From Alphaproteobacteria bacterium (GTDB lineage Bacteria > Myxococcota_A > UBA796 > CAJQPC01), in the NCBI GenBank assembly GCA_020632795.1, contig JACKEV010000023.1:1-64000 (forward strand): 64,000 bases of DNA, given 5' to 3'. Shown piece after piece: positions 27,740 through 35,458 of the stretch (within the stretch, counting starts at the first letter, position 1; every line of letters begins with the position of its first letter). The notes under the pieces are model-generated. The model saw only the letters and a program-made list of their open reading frames with translations. It was not told the origin of the DNA and searched no databases. Made by a program: the position numbers and the translations under genes.

Positions 27740-29785
27740 GTGCGCCTGCTCACCCTCGTCCCGCCCTACCGCCACCGCCACTGCCCCCCGGCCGGGGCCG
27801 CTGCCCTGCTCGGCCAGGCCCGGATCGATGGACACGCGGATCTCGAGCTGCTGGACCTGAGGCCGCTGACCCCTGACGTGCTGGCGCCCACCTTCAACCC
27901 CGTGGGGACGTTCGGGGAGTCCTTCGTGATGGACATCCCGGACCTGCCGCTGGCGCTGGGCGTCCTGGCGGCCTTCAGGGACGGTGGCCCGCTGGCTGAG
28001 GGTACGCCCGAGCCGCTGTTCGAGCGCTACGCCCTGGAGCGGGGCATCCACCCCCGCTGGCTGCGCGGCTGGCTGGCTGACATGGAGGCGTTCCTGGAGG
28101 ACGTCTGGCGTGGCCTGCCCGCGCTGAGCCTGGTCGGGCTGTCCGTCTGGTCCTCCAACCTCACGACGAGCCTGATGGCGGCCGCGATGCTCAAGCGCCG
28201 ACCGGCGCCGCCGCTCATCGTGGCCGGCGGCCCCCAGGTCTCGGAGAGCCGGGCGTCGGCGCTGCTGGGCCTGCGGGCGGGGCTGTTCGACGCGGTCGTC
28301 GTGGGGGAAGGAGAGCGGGCCTTCTGCGAGATCCTGCGGCGCCATCGGGCCGGGGAAGCCCTGGAGGGCATCCCCGGCGTGCGCACCGCAGCGTGTCCGG
28401 CGCTGCCCGAGGCGAGCGCGCCCCTCATCAAGCTCGCCGAGGTGGCCCTCCCCGACTTCTCTCGCATGGACCTGGCCGCCTACCGCGCGCCTTCGGGCCA
28501 GCTTCGCCTGCCCTACCAGCTCTCTCGGGGGTGCACGGACCGCTGCACCTTCTGCAGCGAGTGGGTGTTCTGGCAGCGCTTCCGACCCGCCTCGGTGGAG
28601 CGGAGCCTCGTCCAGTTGGAGGTGCTGAGCGCGCGCTGGGGCGTGCGGGCCTTCCACTTCACCGACTCCCTGCTCAACGGGCACCCCAGGCAGCTGCGCG
28701 CCTTCGCCGAGGGTCTGCTGGAGCGGGATCTGCAGCTGGACTGGGGGGGCTTCATGCGGGCGCAGATGGACCCGGAGACCGCGAGGCTGCTGCGGGCGGC
28801 GGGCTGCAGCTACGCCTACATCGGCGTCGAGTCCCTCTCCGATGAGACCCTGGCAGCCATGAACAAGCGCCGCACCCGGGCTCAGAACCTGGAGGCCATC
28901 GACGCGCTGCTGGAGGCGGGGATCGCCGTCTCGGTGGGGGTGATCCCCGGCTTCCCTGGCGACACCCGGGCGCGGTTCCTGGCGACGGCCCGGGAGCTGG
29001 CCGCCCTGGCCGAGGCCTGGCCGGGCCGGTTCAGCTTCAACGTGGAGCCCTTCGTGGTCTCGCCGGCCCAGCCCCTGGCCCGGGACCTCGACGCGGTGGG
29101 CCTGCGCCCGGTGCCCTGGCCTCCCGAGATCCTGGACATCACGCCGGAGCTCGCCGACCTCCTGGAGGGCGTGGCCTGCGCCGTGGAGGGCGCCAACCAG
29201 GGCGCCGAGCGCGCCGGACAGCTCCAGGTGCTGGAGGTGCTCACCGACGCGACGCGAGGCGCGGCCGCCTCCCACCGCCCGGAGGACCTGCCCGAGGATC
29301 GGGCTCGCTTCCTCAGCGCCGGGTCCCTGCGCCTTGCGCTGGTCAAGCAGCGGGGTCGCCTGGTCGGCGCGCTGCTCCGCCCCGAGGAGGAGGCGCGGCT
29401 TCGAGCGCTGGTGCAGGAGGGTCGCCCGGGCGCCCCGCTGGGTCAGCATCCCGGCTTCGCGTCGACCTGGAGGGTCCTGCTGGAGCAGCAGGCCTGGCGT
29501 CCCGGGCGTCGGGCCTGGCCCGCGCGGCAGGTCGAGCGCGTGGAGGACCGCCACCGCTTGTGGGTGCCTGACCACGTCGTCGGCCGGGTCGAGCGCGGGC
29601 GGCTCGTGCTCGCCCACCTGCTGAATGGCCGCAGCGCGTCGCTCCCCGCCGCGCTCGCCACGCCGCTGGCTGCGCTGTCCGAGGCGGCCGGGGCGGCGCC
29701 GGCCCTGCGCGGCTGGCTGCCCCAGAGGGAGCTGGACGACCTCCACCGCCAGGGCTTCCTGCAGGTGCTGCCCCCCAGCGCTTGA
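27740..29785 (+). CDS. Radical SAM enzyme with B12-like N-terminus, candidate RiPP modifier
   Basis: 681 residues from a GTG with AGGG about 5 nt upstream. The N-terminal 200 residues have a cobalamin-binding-like Rossmann layout (RLLTLVPPYRHRHCPPAGAA, ALSLVGLSVWSSNLTTSLMA, PPLIVAGGPQV) with short variants of the usual motifs. The cluster motif is LSRGCTDRCTFCSEWVFW (CxxxCxxC). The last 200 residues are an extension with no recognised family; its end (LPQRELDDLHRQGFLQVL) looks like a small helical docking domain, possibly peptide-binding. It converges on the GNAT gene with 3 bp between the stops, and so closes the precursor/MNIO/arginase cluster. Membership is inferred from position. Confidence 0.85.
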   Translation: MRLLTLVPPYRHRHCPPAGAAALLGQARIDGHADLELLDLRPLTPDVLAPTFNPVGTFGESFVMDIPDLPLALGVLAAFRDGGPLAEGTPEPLFERYALERGIHPRWLRGWLADMEAFLEDVWRGLPALSLVGLSVWSSNLTTSLMAAAMLKRRPAPPLIVAGGPQVSESRASALLGLRAGLFDAVVVGEGERAFCEILRRHRAGEALEGIPGVRTAACPALPEASAPLIKLAEVALPDFSRMDLAAYRAPSGQLRLPYQLSRGCTDRCTFCSEWVFWQRFRPASVERSLVQLEVLSARWGVRAFHFTDSLLNGHPRQLRAFAEGLLERDLQLDWGGFMRAQMDPETARLLRAAGCSYAYIGVESLSDETLAAMNKRRTRAQNLEAIDALLEAGIAVSVGVIPGFPGDTRARFLATARELAALAEAWPGRFSFNVEPFVVSPAQPLARDLDAVGLRPVPWPPEILDITPELADLLEGVACAVEGANQGAERAGQLQVLEVLTDATRGAAASHRPEDLPEDRARFLSAGSLRLALVKQRGRLVGALLRPEEEARLRALVQEGRPGAPLGQHPGFASTWRVLLEQQAWRPGRRAWPARQVERVEDRHRLWVPDHVVGRVERGRLVLAHLLNGRSASLPAALATPLAALSEAAGAAPALRGWLPQRELDDLHRQGFLQVLPPSA

Positions 29786-29788
29786 GGT

Positions 29789-30706
29789 TCAGCGTCGGCC
29801 CGCCAGCGCAGCCCGCACCGCGACCCAGGGGGCCCGGTAGCGGTACGTCCGGGCGACGAGGGTGAAGCCGAGGCGCGCGTAGAGGCGGCGGGCCCCGGCG
29901 TTCACGCTGCTGACCTGGAGACGGGCGGCGTGTCCCCGGTCCAGGATCTGCCGCAGCACCGCGTCTCCCAGCGCTTGCCCCACCCCCTTGCCCTGCGCGG
30001 CGGGGTCCACGACGATGCTCTCGATCCACGTCGCGCCGCGGTCGGCCTCCAGGTGGGCGTAGCCGACCAGCGCGCCGTCCAGCCGAGCCACCCACAGCTC
30101 GGCGTCCACGAGCAGCTCGGCCATGCCGGGCGCGGTGAAGGGGACGAAGGAGATGTCCTCGGCGTAGGCCAGGTTGTGGAGCGCAGCGACCGCGTCGGCC
30201 ACGGCGGACGGCTCAGCCACAGGCTCGACGCGGAGGCCCTCCACGACCCTCGATCGCCGGGCGGGGGCCTCCTCGCATCGCATCTCCAGCTCCTCCTCCA
30301 CCACCGCGAAGCCCAACGCCTCCACGAAGCGGCGACCGGTCGCCCACGCCTCGGGGCAGAGGGTCTGCAGGGTGACCGCCTCGAGCGCCTGGTCCAGCTC
30401 GGTGATCGCCCACAGGAGCCGACCGCCGACGCCCTCCCGGCGGCGGGTGAGGTCGACCAGGACGCGAAAGTGACGCAGCGGGGTCCCCTCCGGGCTGCGC
30501 AGGGAGGAGGTCGCCAGGCCGATCAGGCGGCCGTCCTCCTCGGCCACGCGGAACCCGACGCCTCCTTGGTTGACCTCAAACCCCAGGAAGCGCTCCCACG
30601 CGGCGGCGCTGAGCGGTCCGCCGGTGCCGTCGGCGGCCAGGCGGTCGTAGAGGTCGACCACCGCGGGGGTGTCCTCGGCGCGGAGGGCGCGGATCAATAC
30701 AGCCAC
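29789..30706 (-). CDS. Double-GNAT acetyltransferase
   Basis: 305 residues from a GTG at 30706 that overlaps the end of the preceding oxygenase gene by 13 bp. Two GNAT folds are in tandem: residues about 3-145 (ALRAEDTPAVVDLYDRL, with a weaker acetyl-CoA loop) and 160-305, whose motif VVDPAAQGKGVGQALGDAVL is the Q/RxxGxG acetyl-CoA pyrophosphate loop. The second half is therefore the likely active one. Tandem GNATs of this sort (MshD-like) acylate amines. As last gene of the RiPP operon it may acetylate a free peptide amine, for example the delta-amine made by the arginase; this is inference. Confidence 0.82.
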   Translation of the reverse strand: MAVLIRALRAEDTPAVVDLYDRLAADGTGGPLSAAAWERFLGFEVNQGGVGFRVAEEDGRLIGLATSSLRSPEGTPLRHFRVLVDLTRRREGVGGRLLWAITELDQALEAVTLQTLCPEAWATGRRFVEALGFAVVEEELEMRCEEAPARRSRVVEGLRVEPVAEPSAVADAVAALHNLAYAEDISFVPFTAPGMAELLVDAELWVARLDGALVGYAHLEADRGATWIESIVVDPAAQGKGVGQALGDAVLRQILDRGHAARLQVSSVNAGARRLYARLGFTLVARTYRYRAPWVAVRAALAGRR

Positions 30707-31449
30707 TGCACGACTCCCTGCCGCGAGCGGCGACGGTTCGGTGTGATCGAGTGGTAGGCCGGGCCGCGCTGGAAGTCGAGCAGCACCAGGCGATTCGCCT
30801 GGGGCACGACCTGGGCGAGCAGGCGCGCGCGAGCGGGCCGCACCCCCACGGGCGCGGCCACCTCGACCTCCAGCGTGGTGGCTTCCTCCAGGAAGCCCAG
30901 CGGCCGGCCGACGAAGGCATCCCACCGGAGCAGGCCGGCGGGCGCGGGGTCGAGCGTCTCCACCTCCCAGAGCTGGAGGAGCCCCCCGTCCGCCGCCCGC
31001 CAGTCCGGGGTGAGGTAGAGCAGCGCCGCGGCGGACTTGCAGGCCTCCGGATCCCGGTCGGTGTGCGGCCAGAAACCCAGCGAATCCGGGGGATGACGCC
31101 GGGCCTTCACCACCGTGCGCCCGGGCTGGCGCAGCGTGATGTCCAGGGCCCGAGCCACCCAGTCGTGCCAGGCCGGGGACGTCCAGAGCTCGTGGCCCGG
31201 TGACGCCGGGTCGCCGTCCAGGCGCATGGCCAGCGCGTCGTAGTTGAGGTCGGGGGAGTCGGGGACCAGGGGCAGGGTCGCCCAGGCCGCCTGCAGCGCC
31301 TCCAGCGCCTCGGGCCGCAGCAGGTCGTCCACCACCAGGTAGCGCTCGAAGGGGCGGGCGCGGGCCTGCTCCTGAAGAGCCCGGGGATCGAGCAACTCGG
31401 GCCGCAGCCAGGCCTGGAGCACATCAGCGCTCGGCCCCGCGGACCTCAT
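30694..31449 (-). CDS. 2-Oxoglutarate/Fe(II)-dependent oxygenase, second of two
   Basis: 251 residues, with its ATG in the stop of the preceding oxygenase (ATGA). It has the double-stranded beta-helix core of the prolyl-4-hydroxylase-like family: iron ligands His129 and Asp131 in GFWPHTDRD, distal His233 in YHSITPNRR, and a following Arg expected to hold 2-oxoglutarate. It is a paralogue of the upstream gene: WRAADGGLLQ, the LGFLEE segment and the final QW are shared. It should hydroxylate an unactivated C-H bond, presumably of the peptide. The two copies probably act on different residues or different core units. Confidence 0.82.
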   Translation of the reverse strand: MRSAGPSADVLQAWLRPELLDPRALQEQARARPFERYLVVDDLLRPEALEALQAAWATLPLVPDSPDLNYDALAMRLDGDPASPGHELWTSPAWHDWVARALDITLRQPGRTVVKARRHPPDSLGFWPHTDRDPEACKSAAALLYLTPDWRAADGGLLQLWEVETLDPAPAGLLRWDAFVGRPLGFLEEATTLEVEVAAPVGVRPARARLLAQVVPQANRLVLLDFQRGPAYHSITPNRRRSRQGVVQWLY

Positions 31450-32165
31450 GCCACCCACTGCAGCACCGCGCGGCGCGCCCGGCCGTGGCTCGGGGTCACC
31501 GAGTGGACCGCCTGCTGCGGGTGGAGGCCGATGAGCACCGCCCGGTTGCGCTCCGGGACGACCTGATCGAGCAGGCGCAGGCGCGTGACCGGCAGGTTCC
31601 AGGGCCCCCCCAGCTCCAGCACCAGCTCCCGGCGCTCCTCCAGGAAGCCGAGGTGCTCGCGCTCGCGGTCCGCCCAGCGCATGGGCTCGTCCCCGGGGCG
31701 GGTGGGGAGCGCCTGCCAACGCTGGAGGAGCCCCCCGTCCGCCGCCCGCCAGCCCGGGTCGAGGTAGAGCAGCACGGCCAGGCGACGGGGGATGCCGGGC
31801 AGATCGTCGACGTGGGGCCAGAAGCCGCGCGCGTCGGGCGGGTGGATCCGAGCGGCGACGGTGAGGGCGCAGACCTCAGGCTCCGGCTCGTCCAGCGCGC
31901 GGTGCAGCCAACGCATCCAGGCGGGGGCGTAGAACAGCTCGGCCAGCGCGTCGTCCGGGGCCACCCGGCTGGAGGTGGAGTCGTAGGGCAGACCCTCGTT
32001 GTCGGGCGCGAAGCGGCGCCGGGCGAAGTCCGCGTCGATGCGCGCGAGGGCCTCCTCTCGCAGGAGCCCGTCCACGACCAGCCAGCGGCCGTGGGCGCAG
32101 GCTCGGGCGTCCTCGGCCAGGCGCGAGGGGTCCAGCCAACGTGGGGACAGCCAGCGCTCCAGCAC
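31446..32165 (-). CDS. 2-Oxoglutarate/Fe(II)-dependent oxygenase, first of two
   Basis: 239 residues from a GTG at 32165, 2 bp after the methyltransferase stop. The iron facial triad is His118, Asp120 (FWPHVDDLP) and His221 (VHSVTPSHG), and an Arg near residue 231 is placed to bind 2-oxoglutarate. The core is of the prolyl-4-hydroxylase-like type (PF13640 group). It overlaps its paralogue downstream by 4 bp. The substrate is not shown; the peptide precursor in the same operon, which has Pro, Asp, Val and Arg in every unit, is the obvious candidate. Confidence 0.82.
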   Translation of the reverse strand: MLERWLSPRWLDPSRLAEDARACAHGRWLVVDGLLREEALARIDADFARRRFAPDNEGLPYDSTSSRVAPDDALAELFYAPAWMRWLHRALDEPEPEVCALTVAARIHPPDARGFWPHVDDLPGIPRRLAVLLYLDPGWRAADGGLLQRWQALPTRPGDEPMRWADREREHLGFLEERRELVLELGGPWNLPVTRLRLLDQVVPERNRAVLIGLHPQQAVHSVTPSHGRARRAVLQWVA

Positions 32166-32167
32166 CG

Positions 32168-33121
32168 TCAGATCCCAAGCGGCGGCCGCTGATCGGGGCC
32201 GTCGGCGTCCATGTCGTCCCAGTAGTCCTCCAGGGCGAGCTGGTAGGCGTAGAGGTCAGCGCTCACCGTGGGCTGGTCGGGGTCCAGCAGCGCCTGAAGG
32301 CGGCGGGCGTTGCGCCCCGCGCGGCTGCCCTCCGCCCGCGCCGCGCTGTGGGCGATCGCCTCGCGGAGCAGCGCGTCGCCGCGCAGCAGATCCAGGGCGT
32401 ACCGGTTGCCGTCGAGGCTTCGGCGCAGCCAGCTCGGGGGACGCTCTCCCTTGAGGATGACGACGCTGTAGGGGAAGGACACATGCAGCAGGGGGCGGAG
32501 CCCGGCGCCGTGGAAGAAGCGGCTGGCCGCCCGCGCCGGGCCCTGGGCGTGGTGGAAGAAGTCGTCCAGGATGAGCAGCCCCCCCTCGACCAGCCTCGGC
32601 CAGAGGGCCTCCAGGCACTGCAGCACCGAGCGGTACAGGTCGGCGTCCACATGCACCAGCGCCAACGGTCCCTTGGGGAGGGTGGACAGGGTGCGCTCGA
32701 AGAAGCCAGGGACCGGCCGCACCACCGCGTCGAGGCCCTGCTCCGCCAGCAAGGCCCGGAAGCGCTCGAGCAGCGCCTCCCGGCCCGGTCGGGTCCGGTA
32801 GTCGCCTTCGCGGAAGTAGGGGTTGTCGACGGCGTCATCCGGCGGGGGGAGGCCTTCGAAGCTGTCCAGGGCGTACACCCGTCGACCCGCCGCGCGGGCG
32901 AAGTCCCCGAAGAAGACGCTGGTGCCGCCCCGCCCCACGCCGCACTCCACGAGGTCTCCCTCCAACTGTGGCAGGCGCTCGGCGAGGAGGTGGCCGTACG
33001 CCCAGTGCCCCCAGGGCCAGGGCGGCTTGAGGCAGTGGCGCTCCAGCGCGACGATGCGAGCGCCCAGCGGCCCGGCGTCCGCGAACCAGCGGGCGTCGAA
33101 CAGGTCGAAGGGGAAGCTCAT
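32168..33121 (-). CDS. TylF/MycF-family O-methyltransferase
   Basis: 317 residues, with the start overlapping the arginase stop (ATGA). It matches the macrocin O-methyltransferase (TylF) family: GDLVECGVGRGGTSVFFGDF binds S-adenosylmethionine, ALDSFEGLPPPDD is the family signature, and VHVDADLYRS with LILDDFFHHAQGP supplies the metal-binding Asp residues. Members methylate hydroxyls on sugars and other natural products, Mg2+-dependently. Placed next to two hydroxylases, it could cap newly made hydroxyl groups on the peptide. The usual TylF length is about 250-260; the extra C-terminal 60 residues here are Arg/Ala rich and may bind the peptide. Confidence 0.88.
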   Translation of the reverse strand: MSFPFDLFDARWFADAGPLGARIVALERHCLKPPWPWGHWAYGHLLAERLPQLEGDLVECGVGRGGTSVFFGDFARAAGRRVYALDSFEGLPPPDDAVDNPYFREGDYRTRPGREALLERFRALLAEQGLDAVVRPVPGFFERTLSTLPKGPLALVHVDADLYRSVLQCLEALWPRLVEGGLLILDDFFHHAQGPARAASRFFHGAGLRPLLHVSFPYSVVILKGERPPSWLRRSLDGNRYALDLLRGDALLREAIAHSAARAEGSRAGRNARRLQALLDPDQPTVSADLYAYQLALEDYWDDMDADGPDQRPPLGI

Positions 33122-33981
33122 CCGGCCCCCTCGAGCTGGCGCTGCAGGGCCGCGAGCAGGCGGACGAGCCCGAAGACCACCACCTGACCGCTGCGGAGGG
33201 TGATCGGGTCCAGGTCCACGTCGTACTCAGTCCAGTCGGCCCCGACCAGGGGGAGGTCCAGGCGCCGTACGGTCTCCAGCACCCGGTCGAGGTCTCCCAG
33301 GGTCAGGCCCTCGGGCAGAGGGTGACGCACCGCAGGCAGCACGCTGGGGTCGAAGGCGTCGCTGTCCACGGTCAGGTAGACGGGCACGCCCGGCGCCAGG
33401 GCCTCGGCCAACCCCGCCACCGTGCTGCGCACCACCCCTGGCGTGGGCTCGGGGCGCAGGCTGCTGTAGCCCCGCACGCCCACCTGCACCACGCGCTCCA
33501 CCTCGGGGCAGCGGGCCAGGAAGGAGACGAAGTTGGAGTGGGTGGGCAGGCTGTCGGGCCGCAGCGGCGCCAGGTCGTGGTGGGCGTCGAGCTGCAGCAC
33601 CTGCAGGCCACCGATCGCCCGGGCCACCCCGCGGGCCAGGGGCAGGGAGACCGCATGGTCCCCCCCCAGCCCCAGCACCACCTTGCCCTGGCGGGCCAAC
33701 GTCACCGCCGTGGCCTCCACCAGATCGAAGAAGTCCCGGTGTGGCCAGCTCGCCCGATGCACCAGGTCCCCGAGGTCGCTCAGCCGCAGGGAGGAGAGGA
33801 CCAGCGCGTCCGTGGCGTAGTCGAGGATGCCCTCAGAGAGGCGCTCGCTGGCGGTCAGCCCCCGCAGGGTCGAGGGGGCGTGCAGGACGCCGCCGCCCCG
33901 GGCCGCGCCGTGGGCGAAGGCCACCCCCAGCGCCACCACCTGGCCCTCGTCCCCGGAGGGGGCCCCGAAGAGCGTGCTCAT
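33118..33981 (-). CDS. Arginase-fold (ureohydrolase) enzyme, candidate peptide arginase
   Basis: 287 residues, starting in the stop of the MNIO partner (ATGA). The complete di-manganese site is visible: His109 (LGLGGDHAV), Asp132, His134 and Asp136 (LQLDAHHDLAP), and Asp206 and Asp208 (LTVDSDAFDP). Free-arginine or agmatine metabolism is possible, but it is locked in a RiPP-type operon whose precursor has three Arg per unit. Peptide arginases (OspR type, described for the landornamide pathway) convert Arg to ornithine inside a precursor. I infer that role here. The N-terminus is short and there is no polyamine or arginine gene nearby, which weighs against housekeeping arginase or agmatinase. 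Confidence 0.85.
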   Translation of the reverse strand: MSTLFGAPSGDEGQVVALGVAFAHGAARGGGVLHAPSTLRGLTASERLSEGILDYATDALVLSSLRLSDLGDLVHRASWPHRDFFDLVEATAVTLARQGKVVLGLGGDHAVSLPLARGVARAIGGLQVLQLDAHHDLAPLRPDSLPTHSNFVSFLARCPEVERVVQVGVRGYSSLRPEPTPGVVRSTVAGLAEALAPGVPVYLTVDSDAFDPSVLPAVRHPLPEGLTLGDLDRVLETVRRLDLPLVGADWTEYDVDLDPITLRSGQVVVFGLVRLLAALQRQLEGAG

Positions 33982-34652
33982 GGCTCCAGCCCATCCAGGT
34001 CGAGCAGCCCCTCCGCCAGCAGGCGTTCGCGGGCGTCCGGGCGGCGGTCGGTGAAGACCTCCCTGTCGCGGGTGAGCCCTCGGCAGGGGCTCGGGTGCCC
34101 GGGGCGCACGGACCAGAAGAAGCCGCTCTGCAGCGCGTCCCAGGCCGGGTCGAGGGCCGTGACCTTGCGCTGGTCCAGGCAGGCGGCGAAGTCCAGGTAG
34201 AGGTCGTCTCGCAGCCCCTCGTCCGCGCCCGGTCGCCGCAGGCCGAAGGCATCCCGGGCCCAGAAGAAGAAGCGGCTGTAGCCCTCGTAGGCCCGCCCCA
34301 CCCCCACCGGGTCGGGCAAGGAGAAGCGCGGTTCGAAGAAGGCGTCCGAGGAGAGGAACGCGGACAGCCAGCGCTGGCCCAGGGCCTCGCGGGCGTCCCG
34401 GGCCCCCAGGTGCCGCAGGGTCGCGGCGAAGACCATCTCCAGATCCTGGGCGGCCAGCAGCCGCCGACCATGCATCTCCGCGCGGTGGCCCTCCGAGAGA
34501 GGGTCGGGCAGGCAGGCGGACCAGTGTGACGGTACCCGCCAGAGGGCGAGGACCGCCTCGGGGTCCTCCGCGAAGGCCTGGGCGGTGCGCTCGCAGTAGA
34601 GCAGCTTGAGGTGCAGCCGCTGCACCCGCACCAGCTCCAGGGAGCCGCTCAC
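33978..34652 (-). CDS. MNIO partner protein, unrecognised family
   Basis: 224 residues from a GTG that overlaps the stop of the DUF692 gene (GTGA) and ends in the arginase start (ATGA). It is mostly helical, with Tyr/Phe-rich patches (AYEGYSRFFFWARDAFGL, LQSGFFWSVRPGHPSP). MNIO enzymes generally need a second protein to recognise their precursor (as in TglHI or MbnBC), and that protein is usually encoded next door; this gene has the right position. The sequence is not an obvious DUF2063. There is no Cys cluster or ATP motif. Identification as the recognition partner rests on gene order. Confidence 0.7.
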   Translation of the reverse strand: MSGSLELVRVQRLHLKLLYCERTAQAFAEDPEAVLALWRVPSHWSACLPDPLSEGHRAEMHGRRLLAAQDLEMVFAATLRHLGARDAREALGQRWLSAFLSSDAFFEPRFSLPDPVGVGRAYEGYSRFFFWARDAFGLRRPGADEGLRDDLYLDFAACLDQRKVTALDPAWDALQSGFFWSVRPGHPSPCRGLTRDREVFTDRRPDARERLLAEGLLDLDGLEP

Positions 34653-35458
34653 GACACCACGCGGCGGAGCTGCTCCAGGGTGCGGACGAGGTCCGTCTCC
34701 GGCGCGGCGTCCGAGTGCTCGAAGGTCACCGCCCGGAGCGCGGGCAGCTCCCGCACCAGGGTGGCGGTCAGCGTCAGGATCTCCTCCTCCGGGACCCGGT
34801 CGTGGCTGTCGTGCCACCAGCGTCCGCTCTGCCCGGCCCGGATGCCGGCGACGTGAAGCTCCACGATCCGCTCGGCGGGCAGGGCGTCCAGGCCGAAGTC
34901 GGCGGCTCGACCGAGGTTCCGGTTCGACGCCGTCCAGTGGGCGACGTCGAGGATGATCAGCGTGTCTCCGGCCTCAGCGACCCGGGCGAGGAAGCGCAGC
35001 TCGCTGTCCAGCGCTCCGACGTGCTGGTAGACCGGGGCCAGCTCCAGGGCGACCGGGCGACCGTAGAAGGCCTGCAGGGCGCGGGCGTTTCGGGCGGCCA
35101 CCTCCACGAAGGCTTCGCAGAGGATCGGCGTCACGATGTAGCCCAGCCGGCCCTCCGCCCCGGGCCCGGCCCAGCAGAGGTGCTCGCCCACCCAGGGGCT
35201 GTCCCAGGCGTCCGCAGCCTCGCGCACCTGCTCGGCCAGGCGCAGGTTGACCCCCTGGGGGCTGGCGATGGGGTTGATGGGGCAGTGTACGAGCACGGGC
35301 ACGCCCTCCCCCACCCGGGGAGGGTGCCCCGGGGTGATGGGGAAGTTCGCCTCGACGTAGTCGATGAGCCCCGCCGTGGCCGCCCGGGCCAGACGCTCAT
35401 CCTGGTTGGGGTAGTCCCAGCGGGCGCCGAGGGTCGGGCGCCCGGTCGGCAAGCTCAC
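34649..35458 (-). CDS. DUF692 multinuclear non-heme iron oxidase (MNIO)
   Basis: 269 residues from a GTG in the stop of the precursor gene (GTGA). It has the TIM-barrel MNIO pattern: VLVHCPINPIA (His58), WVGEHLCW (Glu92, His93), VALELAP (Glu139), IILDVAHW (Asp171, His174), VELHVAG (His202), WWHDSHD (Asp217, His219) and VTFEHSD (Glu247), which are the expected iron ligands of the family (MbnB, TglH, ChrH). The usual ENP-type motif is changed to ELAP. Known members mostly rework Cys, Asp or aromatic residues in ribosomal peptides using O2. The substrate here has no Cys or aromatic residue, so the reaction may be Asp-, Pro- or Arg-directed. Confidence 0.88.
   Translation of the reverse strand: MSLPTGRPTLGARWDYPNQDERLARAATAGLIDYVEANFPITPGHPPRVGEGVPVLVHCPINPIASPQGVNLRLAEQVREAADAWDSPWVGEHLCWAGPGAEGRLGYIVTPILCEAFVEVAARNARALQAFYGRPVALELAPVYQHVGALDSELRFLARVAEAGDTLIILDVAHWTASNRNLGRAADFGLDALPAERIVELHVAGIRAGQSGRWWHDSHDRVPEEEILTLTATLVRELPALRAVTFEHSDAAPETDLVRTLEQLRRVVS

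Noticed and set aside
33118..33981. Housekeeping agmatinase (speB) or arginase (rocF)
   Set aside because: The site motifs fit the superfamily, but there is no polyamine or arginine context and the gene is embedded in a RiPP-type operon; the symbol is withheld.
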